Shown: positions 45,024 through 53,670 of the stretch, piece after piece
Layout of the letters: every line of letters starts with the position of its first letter
Numbering within the stretch: the stretch's first letter is position 1
Source of the DNA: Dethiobacter sp.
GTDB taxonomy: Bacteria > Bacillota > Dethiobacteria > Dethiobacterales > Dethiobacteraceae
NCBI GenBank assembly: GCA_020725465.1
Contig: DYEY01000035.1
Location: 33,203 to 97,202, forward strand
Reading direction: 5' to 3'
DNA length: 64,000 nucleotides
Notes under the pieces: generated by a model
Told to the model about the DNA's origin: nothing
Databases searched by the model: none
What the model saw: only the letters and a program-made list of their open reading frames with translations
Program-made: the position numbers and the translations under genes

Positions 45024-45429
45024 CGCTGATGGTTGGCTTGATACCAATGTAATACTGCGTTTCCTGCTGCATGATGACGATACCCTTTTTAAAAAAGCAA
45101 AGGACCTCTTTGAAAAAGCTGAGCGGGGTGAACTTACCCTGTACCTGCACCCCCTGGTGCTGGCAGAATTGGTGTGGACGCTGGAAAGTTTTTACAGTAT
45201 CCCCAAAGCAGAGATCGCAAATATATTAACTAATTTTATAGATGCAGACGGTATCAGCGCACCAGATAAAGAGTTGGCAAGAAATGCCCTACAGGCATAT
45301 CAAGACAAAAACGTTGATTACATTGATGCCTATCTGGCCCAGTGCGCACTGCAAAAAGGCCCTGGTACAGTTTATTCTATGGACAGGAAGCACTTTTCCC
45401 GTTTGGGCGGGTGTGCGGTCATACTTTAG
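45010..45429 (+). CDS. PIN-domain toxin (VapC-like)
   Basis: 139 residues. PIN motifs: D11 in WLDTNVILRFL, E53 in LAELVWTLE, the VDYIDAYLAQCA helix with an acidic residue near 117-120, and MDRKHF near the end. No zinc insertion, unlike the toxin at 44049. Its 3' end runs directly into the chimeric pseudogene at 45427. Confidence 0.85.
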   Translation: MKNNSADGWLDTNVILRFLLHDDDTLFKKAKDLFEKAERGELTLYLHPLVLAELVWTLESFYSIPKAEIANILTNFIDADGISAPDKELARNALQAYQDKNVDYIDAYLAQCALQKGPGTVYSMDRKHFSRLGGCAVIL

Positions 45430-45732
45430 ATTTACCATCAGTAAATTATCGGTTAAGAAGCATCTTGATAAATGCCAGGCAGGAGTCGGTGACTTTCTTG
45501 CGGAAGATGTAGAAAAAGCCGAAAGTTATTTTTGTATTTCAATACAGGGATACGAAAACCCGGAATACTGGATTTTTGGGGAAGAGATGCTTCTCCCGGT
45601 CGGAAACTCACCACGGGCAGGTGTTTCCAGGCTGACTCTCTTCTGACACGCGACCGTGGGTATTATAATACCTACTTTCCGGAATTAACCCTGAATATGA
45701 ACTGTTGCCAGAAACTGGAGAGGGATGAGTAA
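45427..45732 (+). pseudogene. Chimeric pseudogene: pRiA4b-like gene fragments joined to a PIN toxin tail
   Basis: The first 200 bp match the gene at 84-764 almost base for base (SVKKHLDKCQAGVGDFLAED, then IQGYENPEYWI). An internal deletion jumps to its C-terminal EEMLLPVGNSPR. From about 45630 the sequence switches to the 3' end of the PIN gene at 44049 (SLLTRDRGYYNTYFPELTLN). The two parts are in different frames and lack starts. It is a recombination scar made from two genes found in this window. Confidence 0.8.
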
Positions 45733-45767
45733 AAATCAAAAAATCTTCCTGCCCCAGGCACAAAAGG

Positions 45768-46163
45768 ATGAACAGGAGAAGCAGATTGCAGGCCGCCAGT
45801 CACTGGTTGCCTGAGTATACCGGGAAAAACATTGTCAGGGCCTACCAAAAACACTTCGGCGTTGACTTGTTGTGCGCCGCGATTGAGCTTAAAATGCTGG
45901 GGTATCAAATTTCTACGGCATATCTGGAGCAATTGAAAACTGACGCAATCCGCCGCCAAAAGCTGGCCGAGAATAAAAAAAGGATAAAAGAACTTCAAAA
46001 ACACTACGAAGAGTATCCCGATTCAGATGACAACTTTTATTTTATTGCCGGTTATACCTCCGGAGGCGCCCCTTACGGCATTACCTGGGAAGAATACCGC
46101 CAGGAAAACACAGACAACCGTGATACAAGTGAGCCGGTCATACCTGATGAATCACCACTTTAG
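45768..46163 (+). CDS. Conserved hypothetical protein next to the defence array
   Basis: 131 residues from ATG 45768. The region HWLPEYTGKNIVRAYQKHFG, then VDLLCAAIELKMLGYQIS, recalls a small Firmicute family seen near restriction and defence genes, but I cannot assign a function. The start is weakly supported (AAAGG touches the ATG). A different frame with start ATG 45726 (SKNQKIFLPQAQKDEQEKQI) runs just ahead and stops inside the gene, so the original N-terminus may have been lost by a frameshift. Confidence 0.5.
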   Translation: MNRRSRLQAASHWLPEYTGKNIVRAYQKHFGVDLLCAAIELKMLGYQISTAYLEQLKTDAIRRQKLAENKKRIKELQKHYEEYPDSDDNFYFIAGYTSGGAPYGITWEEYRQENTDNRDTSEPVIPDESPL

Positions 46164-46220
46164 AATCTCAAAGAACCGATCCTTAAAAAAGCGCCGCAAC
46201 TGCGATTGTCAAGAAAAAAG

Positions 46221-46308
46221 TGAGCCACCTGCCAGAAAATTTTTGAGCCACTAACGCCAGAAAAAGGTGAGCCACTTTAAGAAAAATGCCAGGAAAAAAG
46301 TGAGCCAC
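46221..46308. repeat. IS21-type end array: four TGAGCCAC units
   Basis: TGAGCCAC starts at 46221, 46244, 46268 and 46301, each within AAAAA-rich surroundings (GCCAGAAAAA). The 23-24 bp period equals that of the array at 11332. No transposase is attached. The remaining 46309-46554 holds a possible short gene tail (GGISSEEIEKLINNVFG ending 46395) and the leader of the ATPase gene. Confidence 0.6.
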
Positions 46309-46554
46309 CTCCAGGGATTATAACCTGTAACAGCGAACAGGGCGGAATCAGCTCCGAAGAAATAGAGAAGCTGATAAATAATGTATTTGGTTAAGTTATC
46401 GGGAATTATCTGAATATCATGGACGGGTTGCTCATAAAAACAGCAAATTTGCAGGGTTTTTATGTTATATGCCGAATTATGGTAAAGAACTTTGCTATCC
46501 TTAAGAAACTGTTGCATGAAGTTTTAATACCAACTGAGCAGAGGAGGATGGTTT

Positions 46555-49500
46555 ATGCATTCAATACTGGAAAAATGCGTGCCACGACCAGAAATCGTGG
46601 CCGGTTCATTTAACCCGGATGCTTTTACTTTATCACTTAGCCCGGTTATCGATTTTTACCGCAAGGGTAAAAGCGGTATTGACAACCTTTATACCGATGC
46701 GCAGGTTTTTTTCCGTGAATTGACCTACCCTACCCAGGGGTTGCGCCTGACATTGACTGAGGTCTTCGGCCGGGTTGCCGGCGACATGGGCGTACCTGCC
46801 ATACACCGCCTGGAGACCGCTTTTGGCGGCGGCAAGACACATACACTGACAGCCTGTGCCCATATCGCCAGCAGGGGTTCGGATCTGAAAGATGTAACCG
46901 GTGAAATCATTGATCCCTCACTGTTGCCTGCTCCCGGCTCGGTATCCCTGGTGGGCGTGGCCGGAGATGAAATCCCAGTCCATAAGCCAAAGGGAGAAGC
47001 TTTGGTCCCTTATACGCTCTGGGGGGAGATAGCCTACCAGATAGGGGGAGAGGGCCTGTACCGGGAAGTGGAAGAAGATGCCAGCTCATTTGCCGCTCCC
47101 GGCAGGATTTATTTTGATAAAGTCTTTTCCGGCCGCAAGGTGGTTTTAATGCTGGACGAGCTGGCCCAGTACGCTGCCAGGCTGGAAGCGGCGCGGACGG
47201 ACGGGGCCAGCCAGTTGGCGGCGTTTTTGATGGCCCTGCACGGCTACGCGCGCAACCACCCCGGCATAGCCATTATCCTTACCCTGGCCGGCGCCGCCGA
47301 CGCCTTTGCGCGCCAGACAGAATACTTGGCTGAGCTTATCGGCAGAGTGCAGGGTCAGCAGGTGGACACCGGTTCTGCCTTGGGTATAGGAGAAAAAGCG
47401 GTCAGAAGCATTGCCAGCGTGGTGGCCCGCGACGCCGTCCAGGTAACCCCGGTCCAGGCGGCGGAAATTTCAGCGGTGTTAACCAAGCGGCTGTTTCTCT
47501 CCGTGGACCGGGAAGCGGCCCGGGAAACGGCGGAAGAGTATTTCCGCCTGTATCAGCGCAATTCCTCCCTTTTGCCCGAAGAAGCCGTCAATGAAGCCTT
47601 CAAAGACCGCATGGCGGCCCATTATCCCTTCCACCCCACGCTGGTTGATTTCCTGAACAAAAAACTGGCCAGCGCCGAGAATTTCCAGGGAACACGGGGC
47701 GTTTTGAGGGTGCTGTCTTTGGCTGTCCGGGATATCTGGCAAAAAGGCCAGGCACTGCCGATGATTCATGCCTGCCACCTTGATTTGCGCCAGGCAAAGG
47801 TGGTGGATGAAATCCTGAACCGCACCGGCAGTTCTGACCTTTTGCCGGTCCTGAACGCCGACATCGGCGGAGTTGATACCGGCACACTGGAAGGCGCCCA
47901 CAGCAATGCCGAGCTTGCTGACCGCAATAACCGCCACCCTGAGGGTTACCCTATGTACGAATATACATGGAAAACAGTCTTTCTGCACAGCCTGGTCGGC
48001 CGCTCCGAAGGCCTGGAATCCAGGGTCTTCGGCCTTACCGAGGCGGAAGCTTTGTTTAACGTTTCCTTCCCCGGCTTAACGCCGACCCAGGTACGTACAG
48101 CCTTGGGCGAGATTGTAAAGAGCGCCTTTTACCTTCGCCATGAGCAGGGGAAATACTTCGCCGGTACCGAACCCACCATAAACAGCATTCTGGCCAGAAT
48201 CCGCAGGACCGTTTCGTCAGCCCAGTTGAGCGACCTGCTGCAGGCCACAGCCCGGAAGCTGATTACCGGTGGCTCCGGCTTGTTCCATATCGAGCATGAC
48301 ATAATGCTGCCCGAACATCTCCCCGACAACAAAAGCAAGCCTGTGCTGGGAGTGGTTTCCCTTTCGGCGGAAAGCATCTCCGTGGAGGAGATGATTACCA
48401 CTAAGGGAGTAAATAAACCGCGGGAGCAGCAAAACCTGATTTTCCTGCTGGTGCCGGAAACGGTGACTACGGAGCAGACCACGGAAACCCTGTTTGCCGA
48501 TAAAACCCGGCAAAACCGGCAGCGGGTGGACGACACCGCCCGCCAGGTGCTGGCCATGCGCATCTTAAAAGAACGGCCCAACAGTTACGGCGTAATGCCC
48601 CGTCGCCTTGAGCGCGATGACTTTAAGAACCTTCAGGCCGAGCGCGAACAGGCCCTGTTAACCACAGTTTCCGGCCTTTACAACAGCCTATACTACCCGT
48701 CTGCCAGCGGTCGCATCGTCCGCAAGGAAATCAGGACGGTTACCGGCGAAGGAGGCGTTCCCTTCATCGAGTTAATCCGTGAAATGCTGCTAAAAGACGG
48801 GGAACTGCTGACAGAAGGCGCCCTTTCCGGTACAAACCTGGCAAATCTGAGCAGACTGTTTTTCGAGAATTCGGACACGGTGACACTGGACAAAATACGC
48901 CAAAACTTTTATTGTCTGCGCCACTGGCCGCTCCCTGAAAACGCCGCTGTGATTGAGCAGATCTTCCGGGTTGGCGTGCAAAAAGGCGTCTGGTGTGTTT
49001 ACCGCATGGGCGAGGCCGACCAGACCAGACCGGCGGAGTTTTATCACCGGGAACATGAAATCCCCTTTGGATTGGATCTGACTAAACAAGGCTACAGTCT
49101 TATCACACCCCAGGGAGCCAACCAGCGTGGTTGGGCCGATTCGCCCAAAGTGGACAGGTCCAAAGTAAAAGATAGCGTCTATGGTGCCGTCGTCACCGGA
49201 GGTACAGCCACTGTGTCCCAGATAATGGAAAAAGTGGCTGAAACATACGGCAGAATCCCGGACCGCGACCTGGAAGATGTGGTAACCTCCTTGATCAGGG
49301 ACGGCAGGCTGATAGCTTTCCGTGGTACACCGGAGCAACAGGACAAACCGGATCTAATCCGTGGTACCGGTGCGGTAGTCTATACCCCGCAGGCCACCGA
49401 TGTGCTGATTACCCCGGCCAAAGCGGCGGAACGCGGCTGGATTGCCGAAAAACGCCAAAACCTTATCCTCTCCGGACCAGATGCGGCGGACAAAATTCTA

Positions 49501-49770
49501 CCGCTGCTCCGCCGTCTTGGCAGCATCTATAACCGCGGCGCCAAATCCACCATCAAAGACCTGGACCTGGCCGGCCTTGTCCTCCCCGCCGGCGGCTTCC
49601 TCCGTCTCCAGCTCAGCGATGCCACCCCGGACACGATGAAAGCGCTGGGCGAACTGTTCGAAGTACTGGACCACCTGGTGGCCAAAGGCGGGCAAACCGA
49701 TGTTTTCCTGGAAATTTCTGAACCCAATGAAGACTGCCTTTTGGTTCGGGAAATAAAAAAACAACCATAG
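46555..49770 (+). CDS. DUF499-type AAA+ ATPase of a defence array
   Basis: 1,071 residues. Walker A is ETAFGGGKTHT (88-98) and Walker B is VVLMLDELAQY (about 196-206), the DUF499 pattern related to BrxC/PglY ATPases. The C-terminal third is rich in small helical and winged-helix-like segments. ATG 46555 follows GAGGAGG. Three more genes follow on the same strand at 10-20 bp spacing: a small partner, a DUF1156 methylase and an SNF2 helicase. I recall a DISARM-related array of this composition (called ARMADA) in the literature, but I cannot confirm the name here. Role: ATP-driven component of DNA-targeting defence (inference). Confidence 0.8.
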   Translation: MHSILEKCVPRPEIVAGSFNPDAFTLSLSPVIDFYRKGKSGIDNLYTDAQVFFRELTYPTQGLRLTLTEVFGRVAGDMGVPAIHRLETAFGGGKTHTLTACAHIASRGSDLKDVTGEIIDPSLLPAPGSVSLVGVAGDEIPVHKPKGEALVPYTLWGEIAYQIGGEGLYREVEEDASSFAAPGRIYFDKVFSGRKVVLMLDELAQYAARLEAARTDGASQLAAFLMALHGYARNHPGIAIILTLAGAADAFARQTEYLAELIGRVQGQQVDTGSALGIGEKAVRSIASVVARDAVQVTPVQAAEISAVLTKRLFLSVDREAARETAEEYFRLYQRNSSLLPEEAVNEAFKDRMAAHYPFHPTLVDFLNKKLASAENFQGTRGVLRVLSLAVRDIWQKGQALPMIHACHLDLRQAKVVDEILNRTGSSDLLPVLNADIGGVDTGTLEGAHSNAELADRNNRHPEGYPMYEYTWKTVFLHSLVGRSEGLESRVFGLTEAEALFNVSFPGLTPTQVRTALGEIVKSAFYLRHEQGKYFAGTEPTINSILARIRRTVSSAQLSDLLQATARKLITGGSGLFHIEHDIMLPEHLPDNKSKPVLGVVSLSAESISVEEMITTKGVNKPREQQNLIFLLVPETVTTEQTTETLFADKTRQNRQRVDDTARQVLAMRILKERPNSYGVMPRRLERDDFKNLQAEREQALLTTVSGLYNSLYYPSASGRIVRKEIRTVTGEGGVPFIELIREMLLKDGELLTEGALSGTNLANLSRLFFENSDTVTLDKIRQNFYCLRHWPLPENAAVIEQIFRVGVQKGVWCVYRMGEADQTRPAEFYHREHEIPFGLDLTKQGYSLITPQGANQRGWADSPKVDRSKVKDSVYGAVVTGGTATVSQIMEKVAETYGRIPDRDLEDVVTSLIRDGRLIAFRGTPEQQDKPDLIRGTGAVVYTPQATDVLITPAKAAERGWIAEKRQNLILSGPDAADKILPLLRRLGSIYNRGAKSTIKDLDLAGLVLPAGGFLRLQLSDATPDTMKALGELFEVLDHLVAKGGQTDVFLEISEPNEDCLLVREIKKQP

Positions 49771-49782
49771 CGAGGCTGAACC

Positions 49783-50385
49783 ATGTCAAAACAAAAACCA
49801 TTGGACCATGAGCGGCTGTTCAACCAACGCATCAAGCCTTTTGTCAGAATATCGCCCTGGGTCCTGCGCATAACCGAATTTAAAGATTTGCCTGCTCCCG
49901 TATTGGTGGTCAAGCAGCGCGTCCTCCCCGACACCGGTACACAAAAAGAAACAGGCTACACCCAACCTGTCCTCAAAGACCGCGGCCTGATCCACGGCCA
50001 GTCTCTGCGCCGCTGCCTCCCTGTGCTGCGCGAAATTATCGGCGGTGTCTGCGATCCCGCCGGCATTCCCCTGGAACTGCACACTTTTGTCCCTAACGGC
50101 CGTATCGGGTTCCGTGGCAACCTTCCCCTGGACGAAGAAGCCGGCGCCAAGCTCTCCCTGATTTTCAGGCTCCAGGAAAGGATATTGGACATGGACCGCG
50201 TGGAACTGATTGCCCGGCGCGTACAGCGTTTCAGCCGGGAAGAAGCCGTCTACTGGCTCACCCGCGCCACCCAGTACGGCGACGCCGCCAACCGCTGGGC
50301 TCAGGCCGGCCTGCGCCTGATGCTGGGCGGCCAGCCCGGAGACAGCGCCATCCCCGCCATGCTGGAAAAAATCCGCGAAGAATAA
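49783..50385 (+). CDS. Small conserved partner protein of the DUF499/DUF1156 array
   Basis: 200 residues. It lies 12 bp after the ATPase and 10 bp before the methylase, so all three are co-transcribed. It has no catalytic motif that I can identify. A DUF3780- or DUF7680-type assignment is possible, but I cannot decide from sequence alone. It is compact and mixed alpha/beta, with a helical C-terminus (REEAVYWLTRATQYGDAANR). Confidence 0.6.
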   Translation: MSKQKPLDHERLFNQRIKPFVRISPWVLRITEFKDLPAPVLVVKQRVLPDTGTQKETGYTQPVLKDRGLIHGQSLRRCLPVLREIIGGVCDPAGIPLELHTFVPNGRIGFRGNLPLDEEAGAKLSLIFRLQERILDMDRVELIARRVQRFSREEAVYWLTRATQYGDAANRWAQAGLRLMLGGQPGDSAIPAMLEKIREE

Positions 50386-50395
50386 GGAGCAGCCC

Positions 50396-53300
50396 ATGAC
50401 CAAACCTGGCTACGAAAAAGACCTGCGTTTAATCGAAGCCGGCTTCCCCTGCCACCAGGTGGGCGCAGAGACCCAGCGGGAAAGAGGCGCCAGTTCAGCT
50501 CTGCCCCCGTTATATTTTCTCCATGTATGGTGGGCGCGCCGCCCGCTGACGCCCAGCCGCGCCGCCGTCCTGGCCTCGCTCCTACCCGCCTGCACCGACC
50601 CTGACTGGTTCCTGCGGGAACTGGGCATCGAAAAGGTGCAGGCCATGGTCAACGGGGTGCCGTGGATATTAACAGGTCGCCTTAAGGATCTGGTTACAGT
50701 AGAAGGGTTTCATGAGAAGCTGTTAATTAGTGATATTGTACATAATTCCTTAGAAAAAGAACAGCTAAGGCGTGCTCGTAACAGAGAAGCAATAAAAAAA
50801 TTATGTTCTGCAAATCCTGATTACCAAAGACATCCTGTTGTCATACGTTGGGCACACGAATCAATTCCTATCCCAACTCCTTTACCTGCGAAGGGAAATT
50901 ATCTGACTGTAAAACGAATTAGTGCAGATCCGTTTCATACTAATGAAAGAATTGAATTTCGGAAGTCTGAATTTGTTCGCAAAGTGCTGGGGAGCGAATT
51001 TAAGTGGGACAATGAAGACTTATATGGCTATAATAGAGCATATGCACATAATGCTTCAAAGACAGAAACAAAGATTACTGTGCTTGACCCTACTTCAGGT
51101 GGTGGGTCTATTCCGTTTGAAGCGCTACGGTTAGGGTGTAACGTATTATCCAATGATATAAATCCAGTTGCTTCAGTGATTTTACATGCTACATTACACT
51201 ACCCTTTAAAATTTGGCATAGATTTAATTGTAGATATCAAAAAATGGGGAGGAAAACTGCTAGCCTACTTAACAGAAAACATAAATCAATTTTTTCCCGA
51301 AATGAATTATTTACCTGATGAAGAATTGGAGTTGCTATCTAAGCATTTAATTAAAGACAAGGATGGTCTTCCGATATATGATAAGGAACAAATTTTAGAT
51401 TATCTTTACTGCCGCCAGGTTACCTGCCCCCACTGCGGCGGCGAGGCCCCCTTGCTCAACACCTGCTGGCTCTCAAAGGAGGGGGAAAAGTGGGGGGTGC
51501 GTGTCATCACTGACGGCAGGGAAAAAGGGGGCAAAGTAAGTTTTGCACCATACCGGCTGAAAGGTAGCCGGGGCCCTTATGGCGAGGACCCGGATTTTGC
51601 CACCGTCAGAGACGGTGTTGGCACCTGCGTGCACTGCCGCCAGGCTATCCCCGCTGAGGAAATTAAGGCTCAGGCCCGGGGGGAGTCCCCGCACGGCGCC
51701 TGGCAGGACCGGCTGTATTGCGTGGTGGCCGTCCGCTACCAGCCAAAGCTGGACAAAAATGGCCAGCCGCTGAGATATAAAAGCGGCGAGAAGGCCGGTG
51801 AAATAAAAACAGAAAAGATACGTTTCTTCCGTGTGCCGAACGAACAGGATTTAAAAGCACTGGCCGGAGCTGAAAAACTCCTGCGAGAGAAATGGCCGGA
51901 GTGGGAGCGGCAGGGGCTTATTCCTACAGAAGGCTTCCCGAACGGCAACGATATGAGGCCGGTGAATTACGGTATGTCGCGCTGGTGCGACCTGTTCACG
52001 CCCCGCCAGTTATTGGGCCATCTTTTCCTGGTTGAAGAGCTAAACCGGCTTAAGCCGGAAATCATCCGGGAGCACGGCATGGCGCGGGGCCGGGCCATAG
52101 TCACTTACCTGCAGTTTATGATTGATAAAGGGCTGGATTATAACAGCAGGCAAACACGCTGGGAATACACACGCGGTATTGTAAAAGGGACTTTCGGCAG
52201 GCACGACTTTTCTTTAAAATGGACGTTCGGTGAAATGATTTTTACCGGCCCCAATTCCGGAGCGGCCTGGGCGCTGTCGCAGGTGGTTGACGCTTACGCC
52301 GGTATTGCCGAATTGGTGGCGCCCCTCCATGAAAGCCTGGCCGGTTCCCCGCCGCCGGTTACTATCAGCTGTGGTACCGCAGCGCGGCTGGAGGTGGCCG
52401 ACGGGTCGGTGGACTTGGTCTGCATCGACCCACCTTACTACAATAACGTGCAGTACGCTGAGCTCTCCGACTATTTTTACGTCTGGCAGAAAAGGACGCT
52501 GCAGGATTTATACCCGGATATGTTCACCAGGCGCCTTACCAATAAGGCAGACGAGGCGGTGGCCAATCCGGCCCGGGACGGCTCCGTCGCCAAGGCTTCA
52601 AGGGAATACGAGCGGTTGATGGGAGAGATTTTTGCCGAATGCCGGCGGGTGCTTAAAGACGATGGCATCATGACTGTAATGTTTACCCACAAAACCCAGG
52701 AGGCCTGGGAGGCGCTGACCCGTTCATTGATTGAGAGCGGTTGGATCATTACCTCATCAATGCCGGTTGAATCAGAGTCCGCAGCGTCTTTGCACCAAAA
52801 AGACATGGCTGCCGCAGCCAGTTCAATCTTTATTGCCTGCCGTAAACGTAAGCTGGCAAGCTCAGAGCCTGCGGCCTGGTCCGGCTTTGGCGGCACGGGA
52901 GTGGTCCAGCGGGTACGCGAAGCGGTACAGGAAGGACTCAAAGAATTCGAAGCGCTGCGGTTGAACCCGGTGGACGAGATGGTGGCCGGTTACGGCCGGG
53001 CGCTGAAAGTGCTGTCGGAGCACTGGCCGGTTGTGGACGGGGATGAACCGGTCAGCCCTGTGCGCGCCATGAACGAAGCCAGCGCCGTGGTCGCGCAGCA
53101 CCAGATTGCCCGGCTGACCCAGGGGCGCCTGACAGTTGCAGACTTAAATCCTGAGGCGGCGATGGCCCTGATACTGTTTGGCATTTTCAGGACCGGGTAT
53201 TTTGCTTATGATCAGGCCCTGAACCTTTCCCGGTCCTTCAATATCGAGCTGGAGGCGAAGCCCAGAGGGTATGCCATAGAAGGCCGGATTATCGGCATCA

Positions 53301-53650
53301 ACAGCGAAACAACCGGACGCAGAGGGACCGGCAGACAATCGCAGGGCAGCGAAAAACTGGAGGATGTGGGCTATTTTGCGCCTTTGGTACGCAAAGGGTC
53401 AAAGCTACGGGTGGTTTTGCCTGAAGAGAGGAACAGGAAGCGGCTGGAGCGGCCTTTGACCGAATGGGACATGCTGCAGGGGCTGATTATGGCTTACCGG
53501 GAGGGAGATATCCCGGTGGCCCGCGCTTACCTGGAGAAACAGGCGGCGGGCCGGGAACAGGCGGTAATTGACTTGCTTTCAGTCTGGGCCTCGGAGATTA
53601 CCGAAGAAAAAGCCCGCCGGGAAGCGCAGGCCATCCTGTTTGGCTTATAA
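50396..53650 (+). CDS. DUF1156 DNA methylase (N6-adenine type) with mosaic composition
   Basis: 1,084 residues. The N-terminal DUF1156 begins DLRLIEAGFPCHQVGAETQR. SAM motif I is LDPTSGGGSIPFEALRLG (about 229-246) and the catalytic motif IV is DPPYYNNVQYAELSDYF (about 678), typical of adenine-N6 methylases. Two zinc-like knuckles (CPHCGG about 343, CVHCRQ about 412) lie between. Codons about 95-338 (roughly 50680-51408) are strikingly AT-rich while both flanks are GC-rich, pointing to gene conversion inside the gene. The methylase presumably marks self DNA for the array. Confidence 0.85.
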   Translation: MTKPGYEKDLRLIEAGFPCHQVGAETQRERGASSALPPLYFLHVWWARRPLTPSRAAVLASLLPACTDPDWFLRELGIEKVQAMVNGVPWILTGRLKDLVTVEGFHEKLLISDIVHNSLEKEQLRRARNREAIKKLCSANPDYQRHPVVIRWAHESIPIPTPLPAKGNYLTVKRISADPFHTNERIEFRKSEFVRKVLGSEFKWDNEDLYGYNRAYAHNASKTETKITVLDPTSGGGSIPFEALRLGCNVLSNDINPVASVILHATLHYPLKFGIDLIVDIKKWGGKLLAYLTENINQFFPEMNYLPDEELELLSKHLIKDKDGLPIYDKEQILDYLYCRQVTCPHCGGEAPLLNTCWLSKEGEKWGVRVITDGREKGGKVSFAPYRLKGSRGPYGEDPDFATVRDGVGTCVHCRQAIPAEEIKAQARGESPHGAWQDRLYCVVAVRYQPKLDKNGQPLRYKSGEKAGEIKTEKIRFFRVPNEQDLKALAGAEKLLREKWPEWERQGLIPTEGFPNGNDMRPVNYGMSRWCDLFTPRQLLGHLFLVEELNRLKPEIIREHGMARGRAIVTYLQFMIDKGLDYNSRQTRWEYTRGIVKGTFGRHDFSLKWTFGEMIFTGPNSGAAWALSQVVDAYAGIAELVAPLHESLAGSPPPVTISCGTAARLEVADGSVDLVCIDPPYYNNVQYAELSDYFYVWQKRTLQDLYPDMFTRRLTNKADEAVANPARDGSVAKASREYERLMGEIFAECRRVLKDDGIMTVMFTHKTQEAWEALTRSLIESGWIITSSMPVESESAASLHQKDMAAAASSIFIACRKRKLASSEPAAWSGFGGTGVVQRVREAVQEGLKEFEALRLNPVDEMVAGYGRALKVLSEHWPVVDGDEPVSPVRAMNEASAVVAQHQIARLTQGRLTVADLNPEAAMALILFGIFRTGYFAYDQALNLSRSFNIELEAKPRGYAIEGRIIGINSETTGRRGTGRQSQGSEKLEDVGYFAPLVRKGSKLRVVLPEERNRKRLERPLTEWDMLQGLIMAYREGDIPVARAYLEKQAAGREQAVIDLLSVWASEITEEKARREAQAILFGL

Positions 53651-53670
53651 CAGTGCGGTGAGGGGATGGT

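Noticed and set aside
46204..46308. Possible CRISPR array from the repeated TGAGCCAC units
   Set aside because: Units are only 8 bp with 15-25 bp between them and number four; they fit an IS end better.
46419..46613. Short plus-strand frame just upstream of the DUF499 gene
   Set aside because: It overlaps the well-supported ATPase start, lacks a ribosome site and shows no family resemblance.
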